A DNA stretch of 32,654 nucleotides, from assembly GCA_937983545.1 (NCBI GenBank), contig CALJZP010000188.1, forward strand, positions 1 through 32,654, given 5' to 3'. The translations under genes were made by a program, and so were the position numbers. This stretch comes from an uncultured Azonexus sp. GTDB taxonomy: Bacteria > Pseudomonadota > Gammaproteobacteria > Burkholderiales > Rhodocyclaceae. Shown piece after piece: positions 15,132 through 23,688 of the stretch; the first letter of the stretch is position 1, and the number at the start of each line of letters is the position of its first letter. The notes below the pieces were generated by a model. It did not search any database, was not told where the DNA came from, and saw only the letters and a list, made by a program, of their open reading frames with translations.

Positions 15132-16241
15132 ATGCCCCCCCATCAAGCCATTGCCAGCACCGCCGAAATCGTCGCCGAACTCAAGGCCGGCCGCATGGTC
15201 GTGCTGGTCGATGAAGAAGACCGCGAGAACGAAGGCGACCTCGTCATGGCCGCCGAACACATCACGCCGGAGGCCATCAATTTCATGGCCAAGTACGGCC
15301 GCGGCCTGATCTGCCTGACCTTGACCGCCGAACGCTGCAAAAAGCTGGGCCTGACCCAGATGGCACGCAGCAACGGGACCGTCTACGGCACCGCCTTCAC
15401 CGTCTCCATCGAGGCCGCCGAAGGCGTCACCACCGGCATTTCCGCCGCCGACCGTGCCAAGACCATCCAGGTTGCGGTGGCCAAGAACGCCGTCGCCGAC
15501 GACATCGTGCAGCCCGGCCACGTTTTCCCGATCACCGCCCGCGAAGGCGGCGTTCTGGTTCGCGCCGGCCACACCGAAGCCGGTTGCGACCTGGCCGGCA
15601 TGGCCGGGCTGGAGCCCGCCTCGGTCATCTGCGAAATCATGAACGACGACGGCACGATGGCCCGCCTGCCCGAGCTGATCGAGTTCGCCAAGGAGCATGG
15701 CATCAAGATCGGCACCATCGCCGACCTGATCCATTACCGCGCCTCCTCGGAAACCTTGGTCAAGCGCGTCACCAGCAAGCCGATCGATACCGCGCACGGC
15801 GAATTCACGCTGCACGCCTTCGTCGACCAGGCCAGCGGCGCGACGCACCTGGCGCTGGTCAAGGGCGACATCCCGGCCGGCGGCGAAACGTTGGTCCGCG
15901 TCCATGAACCGCTGTCGGTGCTCGATTTCCTCGATCCGGCCAGCAAGCGCCAAGCCTTCTCCATTGATCAAGCCCAGGCGGCGCTGGCCCGGAACGGCCA
16001 CGGCGTCATCGTGCTGATGCACCGTCCGGAAGATGGCGAGGCGATCCTCACTCGCCTCACCGGCACCGCCCCGAGCGCCCCGGCCAAGTGGGACCCGCGC
16101 AGCTACGGCATCGGTGCGCAGATCCTGCGCGACCTCGGCGTCACCAAGATGCGCCTGCTCTCCAGCCCGCGCAAGATGCCCTCCATGGCCGGCTTCGACC
16201 TCGAAGTGACCGGCTTCGTCTCTTCTCCTGCGGAGCTCTAA
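15132..16241 (+). CDS. ribBA: 3,4-dihydroxy-2-butanone 4-phosphate synthase with degenerate GTP cyclohydrolase II domain
   Basis: Riboflavin pathway enzyme making dihydroxybutanone phosphate from ribulose 5-phosphate. The N-terminal RibB domain (about 1-205) is complete: [10 protein letters not shown], the RGLICL region and [12 protein letters not shown]. The C-terminal RibA-like domain (about 210-365) keeps the overall shape, ending with [20 protein letters not shown], but the zinc-binding Cys motif normally following VRVH is absent; here it reads [20 protein letters not shown] cyclohydrolase II activity is therefore unlikely, and another ribA must exist elsewhere. It is the first gene of a tight run ribBA-ribH-nusB-thiL-pgpA. 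No FMN riboswitch fits in the 86-bp upstream gap. Confidence 0.95.
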   Translation: MPPHQAIASTAEIVAELKAGRMVVLVDEEDRENEGDLVMAAEHITPEAINFMAKYGRGLICLTLTAERCKKLGLTQMARSNGTVYGTAFTVSIEAAEGVTTGISAADRAKTIQVAVAKNAVADDIVQPGHVFPITAREGGVLVRAGHTEAGCDLAGMAGLEPASVICEIMNDDGTMARLPELIEFAKEHGIKIGTIADLIHYRASSETLVKRVTSKPIDTAHGEFTLHAFVDQASGATHLALVKGDIPAGGETLVRVHEPLSVLDFLDPASKRQAFSIDQAQAALARNGHGVIVLMHRPEDGEAILTRLTGTAPSAPAKWDPRSYGIGAQILRDLGVTKMRLLSSPRKMPSMAGFDLEVTGFVSSPAEL

Positions 16242-16244
16242 ACC

Positions 16245-16718
16245 ATGTCCCGCTTCGACAACGTTTTCGAATTCGACAGCAACCTGAACGGTGCCGGCCT
16301 CAAGGTCGGCGTCGTGATGTGCCGCTTCAACCTGCCGGTCTGCGAAGGCCTGCTCTCCTCCTGCATCGCCGAACTCAAGCGCCTCGGCGTGGCCGACGGC
16401 GACATGACCATCGCCACCGTGCCCGGCGCCCTTGAAGCGCCGCTGGTGCTGCAGACCATGGCGCAGAGCGGCAGCTTCGATGCGCTGGTCGCCCTCGGCG
16501 CCGTCATCCGCGGCGACACCTACCATTTCGAGGTCGTCTCCAACGACGCCTGCCGCGCCATCATGGAAGTGCAACTGGATACCGGCGTCCCCATCGCCAA
16601 CGGCATCCTGACCTGCGACACCGACGAACAGGCCGAAGTCCGCATGCTGCCGAAAGGGACCGACTGTGCCCAGGCTGCCGTCGAGATGGCCAACCTGCAA
16701 AGGGCCCTGAACCAATGA
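16245..16718 (+). CDS. ribH: 6,7-dimethyl-8-ribityllumazine synthase
   Basis: Condenses dihydroxybutanone phosphate with the pyrimidinedione to lumazine, the penultimate step of riboflavin synthesis. The 157-residue product shows [15 protein letters not shown], the [14 protein letters not shown] loop and [15 protein letters not shown] with the catalytic His, then [12 protein letters not shown]. It begins 3 bp after ribBA and overlaps nusB by 4 bp (ATGA at 16715-16718), so it is cotranscribed and translationally coupled. It normally assembles into pentamers or icosahedral shells. Confidence 0.97.
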   Translation: MSRFDNVFEFDSNLNGAGLKVGVVMCRFNLPVCEGLLSSCIAELKRLGVADGDMTIATVPGALEAPLVLQTMAQSGSFDALVALGAVIRGDTYHFEVVSNDACRAIMEVQLDTGVPIANGILTCDTDEQAEVRMLPKGTDCAQAAVEMANLQRALNQ

Positions 16719-17206
16719 CCACCTTCCAGAGCGATAGCGAACATCCCAAAGACGTCAAGGCGCCGCCCAAATCGGCTCGCCGCCGGGCCCGCGAGTTCGT
16801 GCTGCAAGGCCTGTACCAGTGGCGTGTCGGCGGGGCCGACGAGGCCGCCATCGAAGCCTACGCACCTGAAATGGAAGGTTTCGCCAAGGCCGACCGCGAT
16901 TTCTTCGTCGGTACGCTGCGCGGTGTCATCGGCCAGCAGGAAAAGCTGATCGAGCGGATTTCCGCCCACATCGACCGCCCGTTCGGCGAACTCTCGCCGA
17001 TTGAAGCCTGCGTCATGATGCTCGGCACCTTCGAGATGCAAAATCACCCGGAAACGCCTTACCGCGTGATCATCAACGAAGCCATCGAGCTGACCAAGGC
17101 GTTTGGCGGCACCGACGGCCACAAATACGTGAACGGCGTGCTCGACAAGGTCGCTGCCATCCTGCGCCCGGACGAAGTCGCCGCCCGCAAGCAAGCCAAA
17201 AAGTAA
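16715..17206 (+). CDS. nusB: Transcription antitermination factor NusB
   Basis: RNA-binding factor that acts with NusE/S10 on boxA of rRNA operons. The 163-residue all-helical protein has the typical [20 protein letters not shown] start region ([17 protein letters not shown]) and the C-terminal [32 protein letters not shown], the strongest NusB signature. A charged N-terminal extension of about 20 residues precedes the domain. Its place between ribH and thiL is the usual one in proteobacteria. Confidence 0.97.
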   Translation: MTTFQSDSEHPKDVKAPPKSARRRAREFVLQGLYQWRVGGADEAAIEAYAPEMEGFAKADRDFFVGTLRGVIGQQEKLIERISAHIDRPFGELSPIEACVMMLGTFEMQNHPETPYRVIINEAIELTKAFGGTDGHKYVNGVLDKVAAILRPDEVAARKQAKK

Positions 17207-17210
17207 GGCA

Positions 17211-18194
17211 ATGGCCGGCGAATTCGCGCTGATCGACAAGTATTTCGCCCGGCCCACGCCCTCGGCCGTTCTCGGCCCCGGCGACGACTGCGCGCTGGTC
17301 CAGCCCACACCGGGCAAGCAGTTGGCGGTCACTACCGACATGCTGGTCGCCGGCACGCATTTCCTGCCCGACACCGATCCGAAGAATCTCGGCTGGAAGG
17401 CGCTGGCTGTCAACCTCTCCGATCTCGCCGCCATGGGCGCCACGCCGCGCTGGGTGACGCTGGCCGGCGCCCTGCCGACGGTCAACGAAGCGTGGATCGC
17501 CGCCTTCGCCGACGGCTTTTTCGCCTGCGCCAAGGAATACGGCGTCGACGTCATCGGTGGCGACACCACCAAGGGGCCGCTCAACGTCTGCATCACGGCC
17601 ATGGGCGAAGTCGAGCCGGGCCGTGCCCTGCGCCGCGATGGCGCCCAGGTCGGCGACCAGATCTGGGTTTCCGGCCGCCCCGGCCTCGCCGCACTGGGCC
17701 TCGCCCACCTGCAGGGCAAGATTGAATTGCCCGCTCCCTGGCCGCGCCTGTGCGTTGCCGCACTGGAAAAACCGCGCCCCCGGGTCGCCCTCGGGCAGGC
17801 ACTGGTCGGCATCGCCACCGCCGCCATCGACGTCTCCGACGGCCTGCTTGCCGACCTTGGTCATATCTGCGAACGCTCGGGCTGCGCCGCTGCCGTCAAG
17901 CTGGTCCAGTTGCCGCAACTCAAGGACCTGGCCGGAAGCGGCGGAACCTACGATGCCGACTTGCGCCGCATCGCACTCGAATGCCAGGTGGCCGGCGGCG
18001 ACGACTACGAACTGTGCTTCACCGTCCCCGGCGCGCTCAGCCTGACCATCGCCCAGATCGCGGCCCGCCTGGAACTGCCGCTCTGGCACATCGGCGAGAT
18101 CGTTTCCGGCGAGACCGGTGCAGTCACGGTCTACGACCCGGACTTCAATCCAGTCTCATTCGACCGCCACGGATACGACCACTTTGCCGCGTAA
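17211..18194 (+). CDS. thiL: Thiamine-monophosphate kinase
   Basis: ATP-dependent phosphorylation of thiamine monophosphate to thiamine diphosphate. The 327-residue product starts with GEFALIDKYFARP and contains GPGDDCALV (metal-binding Asp residues), TTDMLVAGTHF, the NLSDLAAMGATPRWVTLA signature, VIGGDTTKGP and DVSDGLLADLGHI, with GGDDYELCF near the end, all standard for the PurM/ThiL fold. It starts 4 bp after nusB and slightly overlaps pgpA. Confidence 0.97.
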   Translation: MAGEFALIDKYFARPTPSAVLGPGDDCALVQPTPGKQLAVTTDMLVAGTHFLPDTDPKNLGWKALAVNLSDLAAMGATPRWVTLAGALPTVNEAWIAAFADGFFACAKEYGVDVIGGDTTKGPLNVCITAMGEVEPGRALRRDGAQVGDQIWVSGRPGLAALGLAHLQGKIELPAPWPRLCVAALEKPRPRVALGQALVGIATAAIDVSDGLLADLGHICERSGCAAAVKLVQLPQLKDLAGSGGTYDADLRRIALECQVAGGDDYELCFTVPGALSLTIAQIAARLELPLWHIGEIVSGETGAVTVYDPDFNPVSFDRHGYDHFAA

Positions 18195-18669
18195 GCCGGA
18201 TTTCGCCTTCCTGCTCGCCCACCCGGCGCACTTCTTCGCGCTGGGTTGCGGCAGCGGCCTGGCCCCCAAGGCTCCGGGCACCTTCGGCACGCTGTTCGCG
18301 TGGCTGAGCTTCGTGCTCTTCCGCCCCTATTTCGAGGAATTGCCACTGCTCGGCCTGCTGGCCGCTGCCTATCTCGGCGGCATCTGGTTCATCGACGTCG
18401 CCGGCAGGGCGCTGGGCGACCCCGACCACGGCAGCATCGTCTGGGACGAGATCGTGCCCTTCTGGCTGGTCCTGCTGATGACGCCGGACACCTTCTTCTG
18501 GCAGCTCGCCGCCTTCATGCTCTTCCGCTATTTCGACATCACCAAGCCGCAGCCGGCACGCTATTTCGACGAGCACGTCAAGAACGGCTTCGGGGTCATG
18601 GCCGACGATCTTGTTGCGGCCGGGTACACTTTGTTCGCGCTGGCCCTGTTGAAAATCGTTTTTGCCTGA
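18184..18669 (+). CDS. pgpA: Phosphatidylglycerophosphatase A
   Basis: Inner-membrane phosphatase removing phosphate from phosphatidylglycerol phosphate in cardiolipin and PG synthesis. The family signature is GCGSGLAPKAPGTFGTL near the N terminus, followed by hydrophobic segments (LLGLLAAAYLGGIWFIDV and others), DPDHGSIVWDEIVPFW and the ending KNGFGVMADDLVAAGYT. No ATG precedes the domain. TTG at 18184 gives 161 residues, close to the family length, and overlaps thiL by 11 bp. A GTG at 18118 (183 residues) is the alternative and would overlap thiL more. The function is sure; the start is not. Confidence 0.93.
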   Translation: MPRKPDFAFLLAHPAHFFALGCGSGLAPKAPGTFGTLFAWLSFVLFRPYFEELPLLGLLAAAYLGGIWFIDVAGRALGDPDHGSIVWDEIVPFWLVLLMTPDTFFWQLAAFMLFRYFDITKPQPARYFDEHVKNGFGVMADDLVAAGYTLFALALLKIVFA

Positions 18670-18695
18670 CGCCCCCGCCGACGAAGGCATAGAAT
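18666..18695 (+). promoter_or_regulatory. Probable sigma-70 promoter of the HicA-like gene
   Basis: CTGACG (18666-18671) and TAGAAT (18690-18695) are separated by 18 bp and lie 30 bp before the ATG at 18726. The match is four and five of six consensus bases respectively. Confidence 0.5.
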
Positions 18696-18725
18696 GGTGA
18701 AGCACAAACCGCTTGGAGCTTCATC

Positions 18726-19004
18726 ATGAGTCACAAGCATGCCCACCTGATGCGCAGCATCTTCCAGGACCCGCCCTCGGCGAACATTCACTGGCGCGAG
18801 ATCGAATCCCTGCTCCACCACCTCGGCGCCGATATCGAACCCTCGCATGGCGCCCGCTTCAAGGTCACGCTGAACAAGGTCGAGGCCTTTCTGCACCATC
18901 CGCACAACAGCAGCACCTGCAGCCGGACCGACATCAAGAGCATCCGTGAAGTCCTGACCCATGCCGGCATCACGCTCTCGGCATACGAAAGCGGTAACCT
19001 CTAG
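18726..19004 (+). CDS. Solitary HicA-like protein
   Basis: A 92-residue protein with the layout of the HicA mRNA interferase fold: a first helix and strand ([30 protein letters not shown]), a His-containing strand ([10 protein letters not shown]) and the closing helix ([18 protein letters not shown]). HicA toxins carry a conserved catalytic His in the G-S-H motif; here the corresponding position is within SHGARFKV, so catalysis is uncertain. No HicB antitoxin gene is next to it: the tRNA terminator follows at once. It may be a domesticated or inactive relative of the toxin rather than a working pair. RBS before the ATG: GGAG. The fold assignment is from pattern only. Confidence 0.72.
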   Translation: MSHKHAHLMRSIFQDPPSANIHWREIESLLHHLGADIEPSHGARFKVTLNKVEAFLHHPHNSSTCSRTDIKSIREVLTHAGITLSAYESGNL

Positions 19005-19034
19005 GTCCGGAAGGAATCCGTTCCCCGGAATGCA

Positions 19035-19063
19035 AAACGGCACTTCGTGACGAAGTGCCGTTT
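19035..19063 (-). terminator. Terminator of tRNA-Arg (possibly bidirectional)
   Basis: A perfect 13-bp stem AAACGGCACTTCG / CGAAGTGCCGTTT around a three-base loop lies 11 bp beyond the 3' end of the tRNA. On the minus strand it ends in a TTTT run. On the + strand only TTT follows, so it could also terminate the HicA-like gene weakly. Confidence 0.85.
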
Positions 19064-19073
19064 CGGAAATGCT

Positions 19074-19150
19074 TGGCGCGCCCAGCGCGATTCGAACGCA
19101 CGACCCCTGCCTTCGGAGGGCAGTACTCTATCCAGCTGAGCTATGGGCGC
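19074..19150 (-). tRNA. tRNA-Arg (anticodon CCG)
   Basis: The minus strand folds into a full cloverleaf: acceptor stem GCGCCCA/TGGGCGC, D arm with AGCTCAGCTGGATAGAGT, anticodon stem CTGCC/GGCAG around loop CTCCGAA giving anticodon CCG (reads CGG), T arm with GTTCGAATC, discriminator G and encoded CCA (19074-19076). It closely resembles the well-known enterobacterial tRNA-Arg(CCG). No integrase or repeat is attached to it here; the island of this window chose ychF instead. Confidence 0.97.
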
Positions 19151-19163
19151 TTGGGAGGAAGGC

Positions 19164-19192
19164 ATTCTACCCGCTGCGATGCCGTGCGTCCA
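19164..19192 (-). promoter_or_regulatory. Promoter of tRNA-Arg
   Basis: On the minus strand TGGACG (19187-19192) and TAGAAT (19164-19169) are spaced by exactly 17 bp. Transcription would begin a few bases before the mature tRNA 5' end at 19150. Confidence 0.7.
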
Positions 19193-19263
19193 TGGCGGCG
19201 TCACCGGGCCGGGGCGAGCGAGTCGCCAGCCAAGCGACAATAGGGCGCGACATGGCGCGCGGA

Positions 19264-19764
19264 CTAGTCGAAGAAGGTGCGGGCGGCCTCGAAACGTCGG
19301 GCGTAGTAAGCGTCGCTCAAGCGATCGATACGTACCTTGCCATTGCTCGACGGCGCATGAATGAAGCGCGTGTCGCCGATATATATGCCGACGTGCGAAA
19401 ACGAGCGATTCAGGGTATTGAAGAAAACAAGATCGCCGGGACGCAGGGAGCTCCTGTCGACCGGCTTGCTGTTGCGGGCAATGTCGGCCGCGCTGCCCTG
19501 AACCTTCAGGCCGGCGGCCTGGCCGTAGATATAGCTGACCATGCCGCTGCAATCGAGGCCCGCCTCGGGATTCTTGCCGCCAAAACGATAACCGGTATCG
19601 ATCAGGTCCATGGCGTAGAAAACGATTTCGTTGCCTTTGTCGCTGCCGGCACGGGCGGATTGCTCTGCCGGCTCGGTCGATGCGGTCGAGCGCGGCGCCG
19701 GGCCACTGCAAGCGGCGAGCAGCCCGACGACGAGGCAGACGGGTACAAGCGAAGAAAGTCGCAT
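19264..19764 (-). CDS. NlpC/P60-family lipoprotein peptidase
   Basis: A 166-residue secreted cell-wall hydrolase predicted to cut peptide bonds in peptidoglycan stems. Residues 1-18 are a lipoprotein signal with lipobox LAAC (Cys19), so it is probably anchored to a membrane. The NlpC/P60 domain (about 45-165) has catalytic Cys72 in LDCSGMVSY, His124 in FSHVGIYIG and a third polar position at His136 in HAPSS. The start at 19764 gives the normal signal peptide; a longer frame (from 19830) would put 22 extra residues before it. It stands alone on the minus strand upstream of the tRNA. Confidence 0.92.
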   Translation of the reverse strand: MRLSSLVPVCLVVGLLAACSGPAPRSTASTEPAEQSARAGSDKGNEIVFYAMDLIDTGYRFGGKNPEAGLDCSGMVSYIYGQAAGLKVQGSAADIARNSKPVDRSSLRPGDLVFFNTLNRSFSHVGIYIGDTRFIHAPSSNGKVRIDRLSDAYYARRFEAARTFFD

Positions 19765-19902
19765 CAAGCTAAAGCCATTTCTCGAAACAAACCATAACTT
19801 ACCGTTTTCACTATTTTTTTCAAGAGGCAATCAGTAACCGACGATTCAGTTCGCCGGACCATATCCGGTACAGTACGATTATTTCAACCCGTCCCGCCCC
19901 GT

Positions 19903-20547
19903 ATGGCCAAAATCATCGTCATCGCCATCCTGCTATCACTCGTCTTTGTCCTGTGGCGCAACTGGAGCCGTCAACGCCGCGCCAGCTACATTGCCTCCTT
20001 TCCCTACCGGCAGACGCTCGACCGGCGCCTCGCCGCCAGGCGACCCGAGCTGACCGAAGTGCAGCGCGGCGAGGTTTTTGCTGCACTGATCGACTATTTC
20101 GCCATCTGCAACACGGCCGGGCGCCGCCTGGTGGCCATGCCATCCCAGGTGGTCGACGATGCGTGGCATGAGTTCATCCTGTTCACGCGGCAATATGACC
20201 AATACTGCCGCAAAGCCTTCGGCCGCTTCCTGCACCATACGCCTGCGGAAGCGATGAGTTCCCCGACCCAGGCTTCGCAAGGACTGCGCCGTGCCTGGCG
20301 GCTGGCCTGCCGACGCGAAGGGATCGACCCGCAGAATCCGGAACGCCTGCCCCGACTGTTCGCACTGGACAACCGCCTCGGGATTGCCGGGGGTTTCGTC
20401 TATCACCTCGACTGCATGGCGGCTCGGCAAGCCGGCGATGCATCGGGTTACTGCGCCAGCCACATCGGCTGTGGTGGCAGCGGCAGTGACGGTTGTTCAG
20501 GTGACTCGGGCAGTGGATGCGGAGGAGGGTGCGGCGGCGGTGATTGA
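19903..20547 (+). CDS. Membrane protein with WH motif and Cys/Gly-rich tail
   Basis: A 214-residue protein: one N-terminal membrane helix (residues 3-17), a helical domain containing VVDDAWHEFILFTRQYDQYC and FGRFLHHTP (about 60-115), and a low-complexity C-terminal tail made of Gly, Ser, Asp and Cys (about 180-214, seven Cys). The V-D-x-x-W-H-x-F ... Y pattern recalls the glycine-rich domain protein (GRDP/DUF1399-like) group. The tail resembles those of TIGR04222-type membrane proteins. The function is unknown. It faces the convergent DUF350-SPFH-DUF4178 operon, with which such proteins may act in the envelope. Confidence 0.75.
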   Translation: MAKIIVIAILLSLVFVLWRNWSRQRRASYIASFPYRQTLDRRLAARRPELTEVQRGEVFAALIDYFAICNTAGRRLVAMPSQVVDDAWHEFILFTRQYDQYCRKAFGRFLHHTPAEAMSSPTQASQGLRRAWRLACRREGIDPQNPERLPRLFALDNRLGIAGGFVYHLDCMAARQAGDASGYCASHIGCGGSGSDGCSGDSGSGCGGGCGGGD

Positions 20548-20568
20548 CCCGGCGGAGGCGGCGAAGGG

Positions 20569-20712
20569 CTACTTGTGATAGCTACGGCTGCTGCCCGAGC
20601 TGCCGTGTCCCGAATTCGCCACGTTGTCGAACAGGCTCCAGCCTTGCTGCTGCGCATAGGCGAAGAGCACGACCGCAAAGATGCCGGCGACCAGGTTGAA
20701 TTTATCGAACAT
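20569..20712 (-). CDS. Small membrane protein, 47 aa
   Basis: A short frame beginning MFDKFNLVAGIFAVVLFAYAQ, i.e. one hydrophobic helix (about residues 6-20), followed by a Gly/Ser-rich end (SGHGSSGSSRSYHK). Its ATG overlaps the stop of the DUF4178 gene by one base (TGATG at 20710-20714), strong evidence for coupled translation. It is the last gene of the DUF350-SPFH-DUF4178 operon. No family name is recognised. The single membrane helix suggests it is a small partner of the membrane proteins. Confidence 0.7.
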   Translation of the reverse strand: MFDKFNLVAGIFAVVLFAYAQQQGWSLFDNVANSGHGSSGSSRSYHK

Positions 20713-22643
20713 CAGTCGTCATCTCCGCCGGAGTCGTCGCTGCCCGCCGGTGCGTGGTCGCTTTCCGCCCAGCGACGGGTTTCGAACGCGGCGCGGCGCA
20801 GGGTCGCGAATACCGGAAAAACCAGCAGGAACAGGGTCAGCAACACGAAATTCGACCACCCGGTCCGCGGCGTCACGACCTCGAGCTGATCGCGCACGGC
20901 AACGTATTTGTCCGGCGCCATGTCCGGATCGAGTGTCAGATAGTAGGTTCCGGCCGGAATATTCTGGAACACGACCTCGTCGTTCCGGCTCCCTTCGGTC
21001 CAGCTACCATCGTCGTAGCCCCAGTAGTACGACAACTCACGCGCCGCCGGCCAGGCCGTACCGGTCGTCTTGTTCACCAGCAGCAGGTCGATGCCGATCC
21101 AGTTGTTGTCCAGCGAAGTCGATTGGCGGACGGCTATCTTGCGCGGCTTGCCGGTTATCTGGAACTCCCGGGTCTGCACCTCCTCGTTGCTGCGCGGCTC
21201 GAACGTGAAGTCCTGGCGCAACAACAGCTTTTCAGTAGAAACGAGCATGAAGAATGCTTGCACCAGAACAGCCGCCAGCAGGAATTTGGCGAACAGCAAC
21301 CAGATGCGCCGCGTTGTATCGGCCCACGGGTTGGGCTGATTGGCAAAGACGCCTATCGGCTCGGGCAGCCCTCCCGACAAACCGAAGGCGGAGGCGATCG
21401 TGGCGGGCTGGATGTAGCACGCTTGCGACCAGCTCAGGTCCTTGCCGCTTCGCTCCCGCGACAGCATCAGCGGCGGCGCGACAAAATCATCGACGCGACT
21501 GCTTTCTCCCTTTTGGACCTTCCAGGTAAATTCCCCTTGAACCTGAACCACCTCGGCGCGGTCGGTCGTCGCAAAATGCTTGAAATGCCGGCCACCGAAA
21601 CTCACCCCGGTCACCTCGAGGATCTTGGTGGTTGCCGGCGGCCGGGAGAGCACGTCGGCAACATTCCAGTGACCGTTGTATTCGGTCAGCCAGCGGTAGG
21701 TTCCGTTTTCGCCGGCCAGCAGGTATTCGCGCCAGGCGTAGCTCATGCCTGCCTCGACACTGCGCTTGACCAGAAAACCGATCACTTCCGCCGGCTTTCC
21801 TTCGAGGCTTCCCTTGCTGCCGAGCGGCAGGCGGGGTACATACGGCGCCTCCCGCATGGCCGCCCCCTTGGAGAGCACCTTGTAGTTCCGGTCGGTCGTA
21901 TCGACCACGGTGCCACAACTGGCGCAGCCGACGGCAACGATGTCCTTCGAACGGGCCTGCATCGGCACGCCGCAGGCCGGACAGCGGAACACCTGCACCG
22001 GAACCGTGCTGCTCGGTAGCGCCATCCCGTCGCGCAGGTTCGCCATGCGCAGGGATTTGAATTCGACCGCCTCGCCGACAAAGAGCAAAGGCGGCGTCTC
22101 GGAATAATCCAGAGTGGCGAAATGGCTTTCGTTGCGCAGGTCTGCCGCCGCAAGCGGGTAGCCGGCACCGACCTTGAACGGCAATTCACCCTGACCGGCG
22201 ATACATTCCGCATTTTCGAGGTTGCTGACCGTCCATGCCCGGCTTGCCACCTGAAGCCGCTGGCCGACTTTCAGCGCCGAAAACGCCGGGAGCGGCTCCC
22301 GGGCCTGCTCCATGAAGGTGAGTACATACTCTCCACCGGCCTCTGACAGCCAGCCTGTTCGCATGTCGTCGAACAACAGATGCCACTCATTCCAGGTGCC
22401 CTGGCTGTACTTGAGCTGGATGCGTCCGATCAGGGCGAAATGCACGCCCTTGTATTGCCCCTCCGAGCCCAGTTGCAGCGGCGAGCGATCCTCGACCAGC
22501 GCCGCCATCTTGCCGATATCCTCCAGCGCCTGATCGTGGCGGACCAGCGTGCTCTGGCAATATGCGCAAACGGCGAAAACCGACGAGGCCGACTTGAAGA
22601 GGACCGGCGCGCCGCAGGACGGACAGGAGGCTGACAGGGCCAT
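20712..22643 (-). CDS. DUF4178 zinc-ribbon membrane protein
   Basis: A 643-residue protein. It starts with a zinc ribbon (Cys7, Cys10, Cys26, Cys29), followed by a first DUF4178 domain (about 55-195), a second ribbon (Cys221, Cys224, Cys240, Cys243) and a second DUF4178 domain (about 270-430). A membrane helix follows (about 455-480), then an extracytoplasmic beta-rich region and a last hydrophobic segment (about 600-620). The duplicated layout is clear. DUF4178 has no established biochemical function that I know; it occurs with SPFH, DUF350 and aminopropyltransferase genes in stress-related neighbourhoods. It starts 10 bp behind the SPFH gene. Confidence 0.88.
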   Translation of the reverse strand: MALSASCPSCGAPVLFKSASSVFAVCAYCQSTLVRHDQALEDIGKMAALVEDRSPLQLGSEGQYKGVHFALIGRIQLKYSQGTWNEWHLLFDDMRTGWLSEAGGEYVLTFMEQAREPLPAFSALKVGQRLQVASRAWTVSNLENAECIAGQGELPFKVGAGYPLAAADLRNESHFATLDYSETPPLLFVGEAVEFKSLRMANLRDGMALPSSTVPVQVFRCPACGVPMQARSKDIVAVGCASCGTVVDTTDRNYKVLSKGAAMREAPYVPRLPLGSKGSLEGKPAEVIGFLVKRSVEAGMSYAWREYLLAGENGTYRWLTEYNGHWNVADVLSRPPATTKILEVTGVSFGGRHFKHFATTDRAEVVQVQGEFTWKVQKGESSRVDDFVAPPLMLSRERSGKDLSWSQACYIQPATIASAFGLSGGLPEPIGVFANQPNPWADTTRRIWLLFAKFLLAAVLVQAFFMLVSTEKLLLRQDFTFEPRSNEEVQTREFQITGKPRKIAVRQSTSLDNNWIGIDLLLVNKTTGTAWPAARELSYYWGYDDGSWTEGSRNDEVVFQNIPAGTYYLTLDPDMAPDKYVAVRDQLEVVTPRTGWSNFVLLTLFLLVFPVFATLRRAAFETRRWAESDHAPAGSDDSGGDDD

Positions 22644-22653
22644 CGACCGCCGA

Positions 22654-23670
22654 TCAGTTCAGTTTCTTGAGCAGTTCCGCCTTTTTCGCATCGAATTCGG
22701 CCTGGCTCAAAATGCCTTTGGCCACCAGACCATGCAGCTTTTCCAATGTCGACACCACGTCGTCGGCCGATACCGTGCCGGCTGCCGGCGCAGCACCCGC
22801 GGCCGGCTGCATGGCGGAGGCCATCGCCTGACCGACGACCTGGCCGAAGCCGACGCCAGCCCCCAGACCAACGCCCATGGCAGCCATGCCGCCTTCGTTC
22901 TTCGCTGCGTCCGGAATGCTGTTGGCGACCTGATACTGGGTATAACGCTGCATGTCGCCGACCATGTTCATGCCGATCTTCTGGTCGAGAACCTTCTGCA
23001 ACTCTTCAGGCAGCGAAACGTTCTGGACGACCAGCGAATCCAGGGTCAGGCCGTATTCGGCGAACACCGGCTTCATCTTGACCATCATCGCCATGCCGAA
23101 TTCGTCCTGATTGCCGGCCATGTCGACGAAGGAACCGCCCGACTCGCCGAACAGGTCGGTCATACCGGCCACGATGGTGTTGCGCAGCTGCCCTTCCAGT
23201 TCCTCGCGGGAATACACATCACGTGTACCGGAAATCTTCTGGTAGAAAACCTTGGGATCGGTCAGGTGATAGGCATAGATGCCGAATGCCCGCATCCGGA
23301 CGATGCCGAATTCCTTGTCGCGGATAGTGATCGGGTTGGGCGTACCCCACTTCTGATCGAGCTGGGTACGTGTCGAGAAGAAGTAGACATCGCTCTTGAA
23401 CGGAGACTCGAACAGCTTGTCCCAGTTCTTCAGATAGGTGAGGACCGGCAGGGTCTGGGTCGTCAGCTTGTACATCCCGGGGCCGAACACATCGGCGATC
23501 TGCCCTTCGTTGACGAACATGGCGACCTGCGACTCGCGCACTGTCAGGCTGGCGCCGTTCTGTATTTCCATCTCGGCCATCGGAAAACGCCAGGCCAGCG
23601 TGCCGTCGCCGTCCTCGGTCCACTGCAGGATGTCGATAAACTGTTTCTTGATGAAATCCATCAGCGCCAT
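22654..23670 (-). CDS. SPFH-domain protein with C-terminal SHOCT motif
   Basis: A 338-residue protein of the prohibitin/flotillin superfamily, of the cytosolic 'virion core protein-like' (YdjI) kind. The SPFH core spans about 25-240 (LTVRESQVAMFVNEGQIADVFGPGMY at its start), followed by a Gly/Met/Ala-rich linker (about 258-295) and a short SHOCT domain at the end (LEKLHGLVAKGILSQAEFDAKKAELLKKL), which often directs oligomers or membrane association. No signal peptide. It lies in an operon between DUF350 (18-bp gap) and DUF4178 and probably scaffolds membrane-linked assemblies. Confidence 0.93.
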   Translation of the reverse strand: MALMDFIKKQFIDILQWTEDGDGTLAWRFPMAEMEIQNGASLTVRESQVAMFVNEGQIADVFGPGMYKLTTQTLPVLTYLKNWDKLFESPFKSDVYFFSTRTQLDQKWGTPNPITIRDKEFGIVRMRAFGIYAYHLTDPKVFYQKISGTRDVYSREELEGQLRNTIVAGMTDLFGESGGSFVDMAGNQDEFGMAMMVKMKPVFAEYGLTLDSLVVQNVSLPEELQKVLDQKIGMNMVGDMQRYTQYQVANSIPDAAKNEGGMAAMGVGLGAGVGFGQVVGQAMASAMQPAAGAAPAAGTVSADDVVSTLEKLHGLVAKGILSQAEFDAKKAELLKKLN

Positions 23671-23688
23671 GACTGTCTCCTTGTGTGA

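Noticed and set aside
15042-16715. Minus-strand open frame of 557 codons opposite ribBA and ribH
   Set aside because: The plus-strand genes are unambiguous; the Gly/Asp/Val/Ala-rich antisense translation is a mirror artefact.
16520-18089. Minus-strand frames opposite ribH, nusB and thiL
   Set aside because: Shadows of well-identified plus-strand genes, without ribosome sites or recognisable domains.
19074-19150. tRNA-Arg as integration site of the island
   Set aside because: The island is 8 kb away and its ends match ychF; no tRNA 3'-end copy was seen at either island end.
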